A stretch of 64,000 nt of DNA from Notamacropus eugenii (GCF_028372415.1 NC_092877.1:252603510-252667509), one strand, 5' to 3'. Positions 12,414 to 24,024 are shown, counted from the stretch's first letter. Notes: generated from the letters alone by a model not told the origin. Translations and numbers: made by a program.

Positions 12414-13390
12414 TTGTTAAAGGATATGAATAGTCAGTTTTCAGAGGGAGAAATTTAAGCTATCTATAATCAGTTGATTAGAAAAATGCAAATTATAATA
12501 CTTCTGAGGAACCACCTCACACCTGTCAGACTGGCTAACATGAGAAAAAACAAGAGTGATTAAGTGTTGGAGCAAATATGGGAAAATTGGGACACTAATG
12601 CATTGTTGGTGGAGTTGTGAACTTATCCAACCATTCTGGAGAGTAATTTGGAACTATGCCCAAAGGGCTATAAAACTGTGTATGCCCTTTAATCTAACAA
12701 TACTACTAATAGGTCTGTATCCCAAAGAGAATATAGGAAAGGGGAAAAGAATTACACATACAAACGTATTTATAGCAGCTCTTTTTATGGTGGCAAAGAA
12801 TTGGAAGTTGAGTAAATGTTTTTCATTTGGGGAATGGTTGAAGAAGTTGTGGAATATGAATGTAATGGAATACCATTGTGTTATAAGAAATGATGAGCAG
12901 GCAGATTTCAGAAAAACCTGGAAAGACTTAAACTGATGCTGAGTGAAGTGAGCAGAACCAGGAGATTGTATACAGCAACAGCACATTGTGTGATAATGAG
13001 CTATCATATATTCAATTCTTCTCAGCAATAAATGATCCAAGAAAATTCCAAAAGACTTGTGATGGAAAATACTAGCCACATTTGGAGAAAGAATTATGAA
13101 ATCTAAATGCAAATTGAAGCATACTATTTTCAGCTTTTTTTTGTTTTTCATTCTTGTGGTTTTCCCCTTTTGTTCTGTTTCCTCTTTCACAAAATGATTA
13201 ATGCAGACATATGTTGAACATTGTTCTACTTATATTGAATTGTACCTATATTGAATTGCTTGCTGTCTTGGGGAGGGTAAGAAGGAAGGGAGAGAGGGAG
13301 AAAAATTTGGAACTCAAAATCTTACAAAAATGCATGTTGAAAACTATATTTACATGTTGTTGGAGAAAATAAAATACTATTAAGAAAAAA
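12414..13390 (+). mobile_element. 5'-truncated marsupial-type LINE-1
   Basis: Starts inside ORF2 ('aaaggatatgaatagtcagttttcag') and runs through the ORF2 C-terminus and 3'UTR. Landmarks include 'gatgctgagtgaagtgagcagaaccaggaga' at about 12936, 'tccaagaaaattccaaaagac', 'tgcttgctgtcttggggaggg', and 'ggaactcaaaatcttacaaaaatgcatgttgaaaac' before 'aataaaatactattaag' at 13367. This is a normal 5'-truncated insertion about 1 kb long. No clear target duplication was found. Confidence 0.9.
12556..12936 (+). pseudogene. LINE-1 ORF2 C-terminal domain remnant
   Basis: A 126-codon open frame reads as the extreme C-terminus of L1 ORF2p. It contains GKIGTLMHCWWSCELIQPFW, homologous to the cysteine/histidine region of L1 ORF2p (CGEIGTLLHCWWDC type), then MFIAALF-like FIAALFMVAKNWKLSK and NVMEYHCVIRNDEQ, matching the conserved MEYYAAIKNDE box. 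Catalytic endonuclease and reverse-transcriptase domains are absent because of 5' truncation. The frame is open by survival, not function. Confidence 0.85.
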
Positions 13391-14159
13391 AGGAGCACAT
13401 ATCTGCCAATCTTCCTTCCTACTGCAAGACATTCTTCAACACATCCAGCTGTAGGGGGCAGTTGTGTGAAACTATTTGGCATTATTCATATCATTTTGAC
13501 AGCTATGAATACATTCTTTGCCTATTCTAAAACTGACAAGTTCATGGAGTAGCATTTGGGAATTCTAATTCATTCTGTTGCATATATTTGGGGATGCGAT
13601 TATAGGCTTCTGTTTAAATGATTTTTATGATGCTCTTATATAAAATTTATGTATTATCCTCACAGAGAAGTAAAAAATATAACTACATTTCATTTTAGGT
13701 AGTTATATTTTTTAGAATATAATTTGCGAGTAATTCTGCAACTACTGATTTAGAGCACTTGTTATTAATGACTTGTCTTCATCTAAGCTAGTTTTGTTGA
13801 ACCACTTCTCTCCTTTCCCTCTGTCATCCAGGTAGAACTGAATACCTTGGCTTCATTACCAAGAAGCAAATAGCGAATGGCCTTGGAGGTAGAGAGGATG
13901 TAAAAGCTGTATGTTTTCTTCATAACTGTTTAGAGTAATGAGTCTGGATATGTTTGTATATACTAGAGAACAGTTCTCCTGGCTTCTAGGACTGTGCAAT
14001 CATATATTAAGTTTGAGAAAGTTGTTGAACCATTTATAAATGCAATGAACCAGGCTATCTACCATAAGTTCTCTTATACTAGCAATGAGCAGTCAATTAA
14101 GGAGAAATTCAGAATCTTATGGTATTTCTTTGGTATCAGGGAGCTGAACTCGAAATCAA
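13391..14159. other. Unassigned sequence
   Basis: No repeat family, exon or RNA gene recognised. The 78-codon minus frame that begins here overlaps the L1 tail and is accidental. Confidence 0.4.
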
Positions 14160-14500
14160 TAAATCACTGAATAAATGTTTATTATGTATATACTATATGT
14201 CAGGCACTGTGGTAAGAGCTGGAGATACAAAGAAAGGTCAAAAACAGCCCCTGTTATCAAGGACTTCATAATCTAGTGGGAGAGATAACATGCAAATAAC
14301 TGCATACAAATTCTCTCTCTCTCTCTCTCTCTCTCTTTGTGAAATTATAGAGAGTTTCACAGAGAAGAAACTAAGATTAAGGCGAATTTGGCAAGGCTTG
14401 TTGCACAAGAAAAGATTGAATCTGAGACTTGGAAGTCAAGAAAGTTAGGAGGCATAAGGAGGGAAAGCAGTGTGTTCCCAAGAGTGGAAAACAGCCAGTG
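14160..14500 (-). mobile_element. LINE-2 3' region
   Basis: One of the better-preserved antisense L2 copies: 'aatgtttattatgtatatactatatgtcaggcactgtgg', 'gctggagatacaaagaaaggtcaaaaacagcccctg', 'atctagtgggagagataacatgcaaataactg', later 'agacttggaagtcaagaaag'. A CT microsatellite has expanded inside it at 14312-14336. Confidence 0.75.
14312..14336. repeat. (CT)n microsatellite
   Basis: A perfect CT dinucleotide run of about 25 bp, inside the L2 fragment. Confidence 0.95.
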
Positions 14501-15165
14501 AAAACACTTAGAATTAAGAGATACAGTGTGCTGTGCTCTAGTAATATGCCCTCCCTGTTATTTCTAGGGGAAAATGTCTACTATAACTACTCTGTGTCAG
14601 CTAGTAAGACAATTTTGTACTAAATCCATACCAAACTAGCCTCTAAAAAATGAAGCTAAGTAGCTAGTAATGCTTACTTTAAACACATAGACTCAGAATT
14701 GTTGTGAAATCATTTCCTCAGAAATACCACAAACACCTAAAGTAAAAAGAAACAGCAAAAAAAATTGACTTGACTTGTTTAATCTTTGAAGTTAATTGGT
14801 AGTTCAGTATACTATCATTTCAAAGTGCTCTCCTGTAAATAAAAATGTACACCATAGCGTGCAATGAAAAGAAGCTAGAATTTGCAAATTATTTTGTATT
14901 GTTTTATGCGTTTTTGAAGTATAAAAATAATGAATTCTGAATAAGAACGTCATACACAGATTCAGTTTGTGTGATTTTTAGATAATCACTTTTTCTCCCC
15001 AAACATACTTCTTCATATATCAGTTGCAGATAAAAAAGCATGTATTATACAATTCACTTAGTTGATATGACTACACAATGGGCTACAATTTTTTTCTTTT
15101 AATGTGAATGAGTATACTTATAGCCAAGGGAAAATTCTAGAAGATCTTTTTTTTAAAAAAAGTGG
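14501..15165. other. Unassigned AT-rich sequence
   Basis: No repeat family, exon or RNA gene recognised. The right end is the target site of the mini-L1. Confidence 0.4.
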
Positions 15166-15175
15166 TTCAGATAAT

Positions 15176-16151
15176 ATTTTTGTTTTATTTATTTATTTTA
15201 AATTAGTTTATTTAACTTTTAACATTCATTTTCACAAAATTTGGGGTTCCAAATTTTCTCCCCATTTGTCCCCTTTCCCCACCCCAAAACACCGAGCTTT
15301 CTAATTGCCCCTATCACCAATCTGCCCTCTCTTCTATCATCCCTCCCTTCCCTTGTCCCCATCTTCTCTTTTGTCCTGTAGGACTTTCTCTACCTCTTTA
15401 CCTGTATTTCTTATTTCCTAGTAGCAAGAACAGTACTTGACAGTTGTTCCTAATACTTTGAATTCCAACTTCTCTTCATCCCTCCCTCCCTACCCATTCC
15501 CTTTTCTTTCCACCCCCACCTTGCCTCCAGATCCTCCCAGCCAGCACTTGGGGTCTGAGATTCAAATGCTGCTTCCCAGACTCAGGGCTTTGGGCGGGAG
15601 TAGGGCTGCTATTCAGTGTGAGATTAAGTTCAGGTGCTCAGGTGGGGGCAGGGCCACCACACTGGGCTCACTTCCCTCAGGGGGTTTATGCAGAGACCTT
15701 CAACAATGGATCCGAGCTCTTGCCTGCTTTGGGAGCCCTTGTATGCTGCTGCCCCCTCTGATGCCTCCCGAGGGGGCCTGAGTTATGGGGACACCCCACT
15801 CCCCTGTCGACCACCCAAAAAGACTCTCTCACCGACCCTTGTCACCTCTAGGTGGAGGGACTTGCATGGCTGCTGGAGATTCTGTCCCTGAAGCCTACTG
15901 GGATCTGCTTTTCTCGGTGCCATGCGGCCAAGGCAGGGCTGGGCTCCGCTTCGGGTCCCATGCTCTACGGACCTTTTGCATCAGGTTTTCAGGTCTCTCT
16001 GGAACAGAAATCTCCTCTGCTCCATTGTTCTGTGGCTTCTGCTGCTCCAGAATTTGTTGGGAGTTCTTCTTTACAGATATTTTATGGGCTGTGGGTTTGG
16101 AGCTAGCATGTGTGTGTCTTTCTACTCCGCCATCTTGGCTCCTGGCCCCGA
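15176..16151 (-). mobile_element. ORF-less mini-L1: 5'UTR joined directly to 3'UTR
   Basis: The plus strand begins with an antisense L1 3' end (T-rich tract, 'aacattcattttcacaaaatttgg', second motif 'tttgaattccaacttctctt' at about 15458). At about 15500-15535 it passes directly into a GC-rich antisense L1 5'UTR, which ends in 'ctccgccatcttggctcc' at about 16142. ORF1 and ORF2 are missing entirely. Identical 10-bp target duplications TTCAGATAAT flank it (15166-15175 and 16152-16161), so this 976-bp molecule was itself inserted as a unit. The GC-rich 5'UTR produces several overlapping 84 to 126-codon frames that are not genes. Known parallels are spliced or internally deleted L1 transcripts that retrotransposed; whether splicing made this one cannot be seen. 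Confidence 0.8.
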
Positions 16152-16161
16152 TTCAGATAAT

Positions 16162-17090
16162 TTAAAGGAAATGAGACACCCCTTTCTACCTCTGCTGTCT
16201 TCAGCTTAAGACATGAAGCAAAGAAAAAGGTTCAGTTGACTAAAGAAACAAACATGTTCAAGGGGGCCTGTCTTCTAAGATGCTACCTATTTTGTGGATG
16301 AGAATAGTAAGTGGCATGAGTCATTCACAACTAAGAAGAAATTAATACATTGAAATCTTGCCTTGACATGTTAATAACATTCAATAAACAGTCAAGGAAA
16401 CAAATTCTTTTTTTATATTTATAAAACCACCAAGATTATTTTCCTTCTCTTGATTTACAACTTATTTCAGAAACATAGTAAACATATAAGAAATGAAGAA
16501 TGAAACAGCGTATCAGAATTTCTTTCAGTTTTGTTAAGATTGCTCTTTGTCCAGGTCTGTAGCTTCTAAAAGAATGACTGTATTTAACCTACTTTGCATT
16601 AATATTTTCCCCAAAGTTAAGCTTAAAGGACACTTACAAAGATAGTTTGAGAGGTAGGCACTAAATATTCAGAGCTGAGTTTTTACTAAAGAACTCCTGA
16701 CATCTTTTATTATTCATAGTTTTCTGAGTGCATTCAGAAGTGAAAAGGGGAAAACATGCAGAAGTTGGAGAAAAATACTGAAATTTTAAATGTTAATTTA
16801 CTACATGGGTTAACTTTTCAAGTAAAAATACCTCCAGGGTTATCTGATACTGGAGGATATTCTCCTGTACTCTAATGGGTCTCTTAGACTGTTAAGACAG
16901 AGACAAAATCAGCCTGACCTAAATACTTTTTATAATTTCCTGTAATGTGTTGCATATTCAGATAACTTAACAGTTGCTGTCCCTGTGGTTCCCCAAATGT
17001 TTCTCTACTGGAAAGAAATTTTCTCCCTGGTTAAATCTTTCCTGCTTGCATGAAATTTGCAATAATATTTTTTTCAAAAAGACTTAAGAC
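16162..17090. other. Unassigned AT-rich sequence
   Basis: No repeat family, exon or RNA gene recognised. Confidence 0.4.
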
Positions 17091-17094
17091 ATAA

Positions 17095-17245
17095 TCAACA
17101 CCATCATTGTACAAATGAGGGAAATGAAACTTAAAGAGACAAACTGATTTGCTTAAGTATATAGTCCTCATCTCTCCCTTAGCTCTGATACACTGCATCA
17201 GTACAGATCTGGTCTTCCATGGTTATAGCAAAGAATAGAAATTGA
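17095..17245 (-). mobile_element. MIR-like SINE fragment
   Basis: 'catcattgtacaaatgagggaaatgaaacttaaagagacaaactgatttgcttaag' is a diverged antisense MIR core (tacagatgaggaaactgaggc...aagtgacttgcccaag). Confidence 0.6.
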
Positions 17246-17279
17246 CCAACACAAGTAAATAGAACATGTGCAAAATCCA

Positions 17280-17652
17280 GATATTTCCAAAAGTATTTTT
17301 AAGTTTTAATTTTGGATTAGCAGTTTTTTTAAGAGAGAGAATAGGAAATATTTTATATTGTCTTTTGATTTTTCATTCTTTTAGTTTCATTTATTGTTTC
17401 AAGAATTCTTATAAAGTTATTACCTTCAAATTTCTCAGTTCTAATTTTTAAGGATTTATTTTCTTCAGTGAGTTTTTGTACATCCATTTCCATTTGGGCA
17501 TCTATTTTTTAAAGCTTTTTTTTTATACAGTGAATTTTTGTGACTGTTTCCATTTGGTCTATTTTGCTTTTTAAGATACTCTTCTCATTGGCTTTTTAAG
17601 TCTCTTCATCATTTTCCCTACTCTGTTTTTTAAGGTGTTATTTTCTCCAGTA

Positions 17653-17686
<34 letters not shown>

Positions 17687-18697
17687 TCCTTTACCAAGTT
17701 GTTGAATCACTTTTCATTATTTTCTTGCATTACTCTCTTTCCTCTTCCCAATTTTTCCCTTAACTTTCTTACTTGATTTTCAAAATTCTTCTTCAATTCT
17801 CCCATGGCCTACGACCAATTCATGTTTTTTGTTTTTCTTGGAGGTATTGGATGTAGGAATTTTAACTTTGTTTTCTTCTTCTGAGTGTGTGTTTTGATCT
17901 TCCTTGTCATCATAGTTACTTTTTATGGTCACATTTTTTGTATTATTTGCTCATTTTGTTTGACTTTTAACTCCATTAAAGTAAAGCTCTGCTTCCAGGG
18001 TGGAGTGAACACTGTCCCAAGAACTTCAGTGTATTTTTGCTTGTTTGTTTTATTTTTTTGCAGCTCTTTTGAGAGATAGTTCTAAGGGCCTATGTTTTCA
18101 GTTCTTCCAAGGTGGTGTGACATAAGGAGAACAGTTTACTCCTCTTCTGACCTGTGTTCTGGTCTGTGAGTGACCACAAGTCATCTTTTCTGTCCTGGAG
18201 CTATGAGTAGATTCTCTATTGCACTGTGGTCACAAGCTCTGGTGTGCTAGTGCTCAGCCACATCCTGGGACTGCCCCCCAGGACTGAAACCTGGATCTGA
18301 GTATGGGCAAAGCAATAGTCCTGCCTCAGTTCTAGCAAACAAACCTCTCTAATCTCCATCTGACCTTCCAGTTGTTTGACCTTCTTACCATTTTGGGCTG
18401 ATAGCTCTGGAAGAAGCTGCTGCACTGATGCTTCAGTCACTCCAATGGTCAGCTTCTGGTTTTCTGGGGCCTGGTCTGCTCAAGTGCAGCCTACACTGTA
18501 CAGCTCTCCTCTCTCAGTTCAGTGCAACAGACCTTTCCTGCCAATTTTCTAAGTTGTCTTGGGCTAGAAAATTGTTTCACTCCATCTTTTTGTGTATTCT
18601 GCCCCTCTAAAATTTGTTTAGTCATTTTTAAAGATATTTGGAGGGCTTTGGGGAAGAGGTAAGATGAGTTCCTTCCTTTTCTCTGCCATCTTGGCCC
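17280..18697 (-). mobile_element. LINE-1 5' end with ORF1 coiled coil, 3' part missing
   Basis: The right edge has the L1 5' terminal signature in antisense ('ctgccatcttggccc', about 18682-18697). Going left, a 5'UTR of about 700 bp leads into ORF1-like coding sequence. The stretch at about 17700-17810 in antisense encodes lysine/glutamate-rich coiled coil (ELKKNFENQVRKLREKLG type). No L1 3'UTR or poly(T) tract is seen at the left edge. That is unusual for a retrotransposed copy, which normally keeps its 3' end, so the 3' part was deleted or has diverged beyond recognition. Confidence 0.65.
17656..17686. repeat. (TG)n microsatellite
   Basis: A TG run of about 30 bp within the antisense ORF1 coiled-coil region of the L1. 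Confidence 0.9.
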
Positions 18698-18699
18698 TT

Positions 18700-19260
18700 A
18701 ATGACAGGGATCCAGTGTTCCTCTGCATATTTTCAGGCAACAACCTGCACATAGGATTCCAAGAATTTTAAATAGTGATAGCTGGCATCTTTTTTTCTTT
18801 ACAATTAAAAAAAATGTCTAAAGTTGTTAAACAGCCTCTAGATTAATATGTAATTGGGAAATGTTAACAAAGAAATTAAAACTACAATGCAACATATAAA
18901 AGGTTAATTTGTTGTTTTCTAAGGGAATATGCAATTTCCGGGATGGTTCTGTGTGAATTTGACACAACTCGGTAGACATGTTAATCCATTTTATCCTCAA
19001 AATCCTTTGATGTTAGTACTGAAACAATGGCCTGTTCAAGTCAGACTTAACTAACTTGTGAGTATTGACTGATTTTGTTTGTTTGTTTTCAGTGTGGGCA
19101 TTTATATGTTGGAAATAAGGGAATGCTTTGAATCAAGGCTAGATTTTCTGTTGTGTTATCTCTAGAGTTAAGATAATGATGGAGATAATAATGCAGTTTA
19201 AGCTTGAAAGTTTTTTTTTTCTTCTGGGTTTTGAAAAGCTGGTTGCCATATGTGCACAAA
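18700..19260. other. Unassigned AT-rich sequence
   Basis: No repeat family, exon or RNA gene recognised. Confidence 0.4.
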
Positions 19261-19264
19261 ACTG

Positions 19265-19400
19265 TACTGAATGTGTTATCATTATCATTTTGCATATGGG
19301 GAAACTGAGGCTCAAAAATTTTAAATCCTTGCTTGTCAAGGATCACACTATATGTAAACATTTTAAACATAGTCTGAATCCATTTCTTTCCAAAGTCCAT
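19265..19400 (-). mobile_element. MIR fragment
   Basis: 'catttTGCATATGGGGAAACTGAGGCTCaaaaa' is a clear antisense MIR core, followed by the expected 'aaggatcacac' block. The overlapping 121-, 66- and 93-codon frames on the two strands are accidental. Confidence 0.75.
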
Positions 19401-19550
19401 CAGGTTCCCAAAGTGAGTAATATGCCCCCTGGGGGTGCTAGAACAAACCAGCAATGATGTAAATTAAAAAACACACAACAACAACATTAAAGCATTAAGG
19501 TAAGTAGATTTCTGGGGATCAGGTGGGGTGGGCTGTGCTGAATAATTCTG

Positions 19551-19566
19551 TTTTTTTTTTTTTTTA
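19551..19566. repeat. Poly(T) tract
   Basis: A run of about 16 T with no recognised element attached. It may be the tail of a very short or unrecognised retrocopy. Confidence 0.7.
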
Positions 19567-19639
19567 AGAGAGTGCTAGGCTAACAAGTTTGGTAACGTCT
19601 TCAGCAGTTCCTCTATATCATTCTACCTCTAAATGACAT

Positions 19640-19760
19640 CACAGATAAACTAATAAAAGTCCTTCATTTTACAAATCAAGACACTAAAGTTTCTAGATAT
19701 GTAATGAGTTACTCAAGATCCCAAAGTGTAATAACTGAAAGAGAAAATATATGCCAATGT
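19640..19760 (-). mobile_element. MIR-like SINE fragment
   Basis: 'ccttcattttacaaatcaagacactaaagtttctagatatgtaatgagttactcaagatccca' follows the antisense MIR core with many changes. Confidence 0.6.
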
Positions 19761-19766
19761 TTCAAA

Positions 19767-20029
19767 AATAATTTTAAAATCTAATATAGATTTGTTGCTC
19801 TAGGACCAGGAAATAGAACTAAGGAGTACAAATAAATTGCCAAGAAAAAATAAAATTTAAACATATTAGAAAATACTATAATAATCACAGATATCATAAT
19901 GGTTGTCTTGAGAAGATATGCATGACTTCTCATAGAAAATCTTCAAATAGAAAGTGAATAATCATTTGTTGTTAGTGTTTTAGATGATTCTTTGTCAGCT
20001 AAGGTTATACTAGGGGGTTTAGAGTTCAT
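19767..20029. other. Unassigned AT-rich sequence
   Basis: No family recognised. It may include further diverged L3 sequence. Confidence 0.3.
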
Positions 20030-20425
20030 GCCATATGAAGATTAGCTGAAAAAGTTGGTGACAGTTAGACTAGAGAAGAGATTTGGAGAGGGAAAGAAAG
20101 GGTATTCTGGATTTGAGGGACTGTTATCAGGTTTTATTCATCTCCAGAAGGAAGTTTGAGGTACAGTGAATGAACTTTTTAAAGATGAAAATTTAAGCTT
20201 GATTTAAGAAAAAATATTCCTAAATATTACTATTATCCTGAAATGGAATGAGATTAATCTGAAGAAACTGGGTCCCCTCTCACATCAAGTTTTGGTACAG
20301 AGGCTTATTTACCACCTGTCAGCTATGTTATGGTAGAAATTTTTTTGTGCTTTTATAGATAAGTTGGATGAGCTGGCGTATGATATCCTTTCTAACAGAT
20401 TCTGAGAATGGGTTCACATGTAGAT
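20030..20425 (+). mobile_element. LINE-3/CR1 3' region
   Basis: L3 landmarks in order: 'gattagctgaaaaagttggtgacagttagactagagaagaga', 'ggactgttatcagg', 'cctgaaatggaatgagattaatctgaag' (L3 'aaaagtggaatgggctgcct'), 'acagaggcttatttaccacctgtcagctatgttatggt' (L3 'gaggctggatgaccacttgtcggg'), and 'gataagttggatgagctggcgt' (L3 'ggttggactagatgac'). Confidence 0.65.
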
Positions 20426-21499
20426 GGGCCACATGATTAAAAGACATGTATTGTGAAGCAATCCAAGCATAAAGAGTACCCAACAGAAAGATTAAGGCAT
20501 TTCATATTCCATTTAATGTCATTCACTTCTAAATACACAACAAACATTTTTTTAACCATGTTAAATATACAGTAGTATTTCAATTACTGGCTGATTGCAC
20601 ACATAACTAATTGCAGTTGCACCATCATCATTATTGTGACTTTGATTTATTTTTGTCTTTGCTTTCAATATTTTCTCTGTGCCACAACATCCAATAATTT
20701 AGATTGATTGCAAATGAGACAGCAGATGTACAAATGACTCTGTGATTCTATGAAATGCCAGGCACAGTGGGGTGAAGGCTGTAAAGGCATGTGTGTTATT
20801 TAACATTTCTTGACTACTTAGTAGTTAGAGGAAAATGAAGTTCTTTCGTTATGAGGCATTCTTCTAAGCAAAAGAAAATCCATATTTATATCACTTTGCA
20901 AATTAGGTGAAGAATTGCAGCGAAGAAAAGCAGTAACTTTCCCAAATGCTAAGAGAAATTAAAGTCATCTAGAACAATCTAGGTTGTCAAATTATGTAAT
21001 ATGACAATCTATATCATAGGTATAGGCAAAAATAATGACCCGAACATTTTGAAAAGAAAGAAATAATGTTTAGCCAATATTAAAAAAAAATATTAAAAAT
21101 CCCCTTCCACTTTTTCTTTTGTTTTAGAAAACTGCATGTGATAAACTTATCCCCAGCCAAAACCATTTCTGTCCCAACTTTCACATAGTAATTAGATTTG
21201 TGCTTTGTAAAGGAAGGTGACCAGTTATTCCCTTACTAGCTAAAAGAGAGAACATTGACTGATTAACATAAAAAAACATAAAATTAACTATATAAATATT
21301 GAATATGAACTAAAACTGAATGATAAGTTCAGCAACTAATGTGGAGCCTGACTTTATCTAGGATTTCACTGTCATTAAAGAACTGAAGGGTTCATGTAAT
21401 TAAACAAACAACTTGACTGGTTATTTTTAAGGAATTTCTCAATTGACAGTAATGACAAAATTCAATTAATTATTCTGAAATCATACACTTTCGTTGTTT
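20426..21499. other. Unassigned AT-rich sequence
   Basis: No family, exon or RNA gene recognised. Confidence 0.4.
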
Positions 21500-21570
21500 T
21501 TTGTTTATCGCTTAGCTGTTTTCAGTCGTGTCTGAAACTTTGTGTCTTCTTTGGGGATTTTCTCTAGGAA
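21500..21570 (-). mobile_element. RTE-tailed SINE tail fragment
   Basis: 'agctgttttcagtcgtgtctgaaactttgtgtcttctttggggattttct' resembles the antisense tail of RTE-related SINEs ('gttgtttcagtcatgtctgactctttgtgaccccatttggggttttctt'), also seen at 61510-61570. Confidence 0.5.
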
Positions 21571-22059
21571 TCTAGCTTTAGATAGCATCTTGGACTGCCC
21601 TGCTGAAGCATACATGTAGAAAAAGCAGAAGATAAAATGACTTGTAAAAAACCTGAAGAAAATATGTTAATAAAGATCAGGATCTCCTGCAGAGCTTTGG
21701 GGTTTGGTGAAAGTTGGTATGTAGGGACTAGGAGTAAGGGGTACTTTCTGCTTCTGCCTGATTTCTACCATATATAAATTCAGCTTAATTTCCTATAACC
21801 CACAGGAGCATCCTAAGATGAAAGTGGTTGTACTTTGGTGTAATTGTCAACACAAAAATGATAGAAAACTTCTTTTACTGCTAATTGGATGGCACATTGT
21901 TGAAAAGGAGTCAACGTCATTATGATTATTATAATAAAATTATCATAATTATTAAATGGCCACAGGTAATATATTATTTCATGTTCATTGCTGTATATCA
22001 CAATAATATGAAGAAATAACTATTCTAGGAATATTTTGAAATGGTTCACTAAGCGCCAG

Positions 22060-22190
22060 TTCAATTAATTTGATAACATTAAGTGTCATAGATATGTAAG
22101 ATATTGTGCCAGACATTGGAAAAATGACAGCAACAATAAAATAGTCTCTTCCTTCAAGGAGCTTCCCAAACCATGTAATCTTTTAATTGT
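22060..22190 (-). mobile_element. LINE-2 3' end fragment
   Basis: Antisense L2 end: 'gatattgtgccagacattggaaaaatgacag...aaatagtctcttccttcaaggagcttccca'. Confidence 0.65.
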
Positions 22191-23247
22191 ATTTCTTCCT
22201 TATAACCATGGGACAGCCTGGAACCAACTGAAAAGTTCCTCACTTCTTCAGCTCTATGTATAAAAGTCCATCTCTCATGACCCAATAATGATAGTCCAAT
22301 GTGAACTGCCTGTGTGCACATACTCTAAGTGATTGGTATTTGTTGAACCTCATAATAACGCTATTCTAACTTCCCTCTAACTTTGTCAACTGGGTTTGGC
22401 CCTCCAGTTCTGGAGGTAGTGATGGGATTTATGTGAGATAGTTAAAGGCCAGGAAATGATGAGGTGATAAATGGTCCACACACCAGGTAAAGAACGGATT
22501 CTACAGTTTCTGAAAATATCTTCAACTTTATCTTTCCTTGTGAGGTGCTGAGACCGAATTGCAAGAACACTAGGTAATTGAGTGAAAGAATATTTCTTGT
22601 ATCAATCAGAGTTCTGATGCTAGACAGTTTATTGCTAATGTCTTCTTTGTCACTAGTGATTGAAAAATATAATAACTCACGGACAATATCACTAGACACA
22701 TCACTAAGATTAGTACAGAACATGTGATGTAGACTGGGGGTAATTATATTTTGTAGAGAATGAGAGATTTATGTAGAATTACCAGCAGAGCAACAGTCAG
22801 GTTTATTACCCAGTCAAAGGGCAAACCCTGGTGGGTAGGAACTTCCTTGGAAGAAAAATTTCCTGATGCTGCAGTATATATCAAACATTGAGCTCTTAGT
22901 CCAAATAGTATGACAAAATTGGGGTGAATCCTTTAGTTATTAAATATTGACCAAATGATAAGCAATGCCTGTTGTCTGAAGACCAAATTGAGAAAATAAA
23001 TTCAATAATTCAGATGTTAGAAAAGACAGGGGACAATTAAAAAGGAACATTCCAAATGCTGTATCCCTATCTTGCTGGTGAAGAAAAAAGAAAAAAAAAA
23101 CTGATAAGAATGGTTCACCTATTTATTAGGTTTTAAAGGATTTTATCATTTTCTCTTTGCCTTTATGTATTCTTGGAATTTGGACATTCAAAAGTATCTT
23201 CTGGTACTCATTCAGAGGAATAGATTTTTTTTTTTAATGGTTTACTT
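22191..23247. other. Unassigned sequence
   Basis: No family, exon or RNA gene recognised. The 93-codon minus frame at 22442-22723 has no recognisable motif and no splice context I can defend. Confidence 0.4.
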
Positions 23248-23335
23248 TATCAATGAAATAATATAATAATGTATAATGCTTAGCATAGTGCCTGATGCAT
23301 GATAAACACTATATAAATATTAGTTATTATATTAA
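23248..23335 (+). mobile_element. MIR/CORE-SINE 3' end
   Basis: 'tgaaataatataataatgtataatgcttagcatagtgcctgatgcatgataaacactatataaatattagttattat' is the sense MIR 3' end (gcttagcacagtgcctggcacatagtaagcgctatataaatgttagctattat). Confidence 0.75.
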
Positions 23336-23480
23336 AGTGTAATGACTCTGTGCTGATCTTGAATGGAATAAGTATAACATGCTAAAATTATAAAAAATGG
23401 AGTTATATTCTTTATAGAATAAATTAGAGATGAATTCAAATGAATTTAGGTCATTTGACTGTCAGTAAGTTTTCTTTCAG

Positions 23481-23540
23481 GGCAAGTAGATTGTTCAACA
23501 GATAGAGTGCTGGGTCTGGAGTGAGGAAGATTTATTTTGG
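23481..23540 (+). mobile_element. tRNA-type SINE head, interrupted
   Basis: 'gcaagtagattgttcaacagatagagtgctgggtctggagtgaggaagat' is the tRNA-related head of marsupial SINEs (ggtggttcagtggatagagtgctgggcctggagtcaggaagac). It stops where the L1 poly(T) begins. Confidence 0.65.
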
Positions 23541-23554
23541 TAAGTTCATTTTTT

Positions 23555-24024
23555 TTCTCTTTTAAAAATATTTATTTTTAGTTTTCAACACTCACTTTTA
23601 TAAGATTTTGAATTCCAATTTTTTTTTCTCTTCCTTACCTCTCCTTTTCCAAAACAACATGTAATCTGATACAGGCTATCTGTGTACAAATATATTAAGC
23701 ATATTTCCATATTAAGAATGTTGGAAGGAAGAAACAGAACCAACGGAAAAAAAAAAAAACAAAGAAAGAGAGAGAGAAAATAGTATCTTTCAATCTGCAG
23801 ACTCCATTGCTCTTTCTATGGATGTGGATAGTATTTTCATCTTTAGCCTTCTGGAATTGTATTAGATCATTGCAGTGTTGAGAGGAGCTAAGTCTATCAA
23901 AGTTAATCACTGCACAAAAATGTTTTTATTGTGTATAATGTTCTCGAGGTTCTTCTCACTTCACTCAGCATCAGTTCATGTAAGTGTTTCCAGGTTCTTC
24001 TGAAATTTGCCTGCTAATCATTTA
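23555..24024 (-). mobile_element. LINE-1 3' end, copy a
   Basis: Antisense L1 3'UTR: 'tttatttttagttttcaacactcacttttataag', then 'ctgatacaggctatctgtgtacaaat', then the end of ORF2 in antisense ('ttctcacttcactcagcatcagttcatgtaag'). It stops at about 24024, where a second L1 3' end starts. Confidence 0.8.

Noticed and set aside
12654..13190. 178-codon open frame on the minus strand, the longest in the window
   Set aside because: It lies antisense to a recognisable L1 ORF2 C-terminus and 3'UTR. Its openness follows from L1 composition.
15437..16209. Five overlapping frames of 84 to 126 codons, some Pro/Cys-rich and protein-like
   Set aside because: They lie on the antisense strand of the GC-rich L1 5'UTR in the mini-L1. 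High GC reduces stops by chance.
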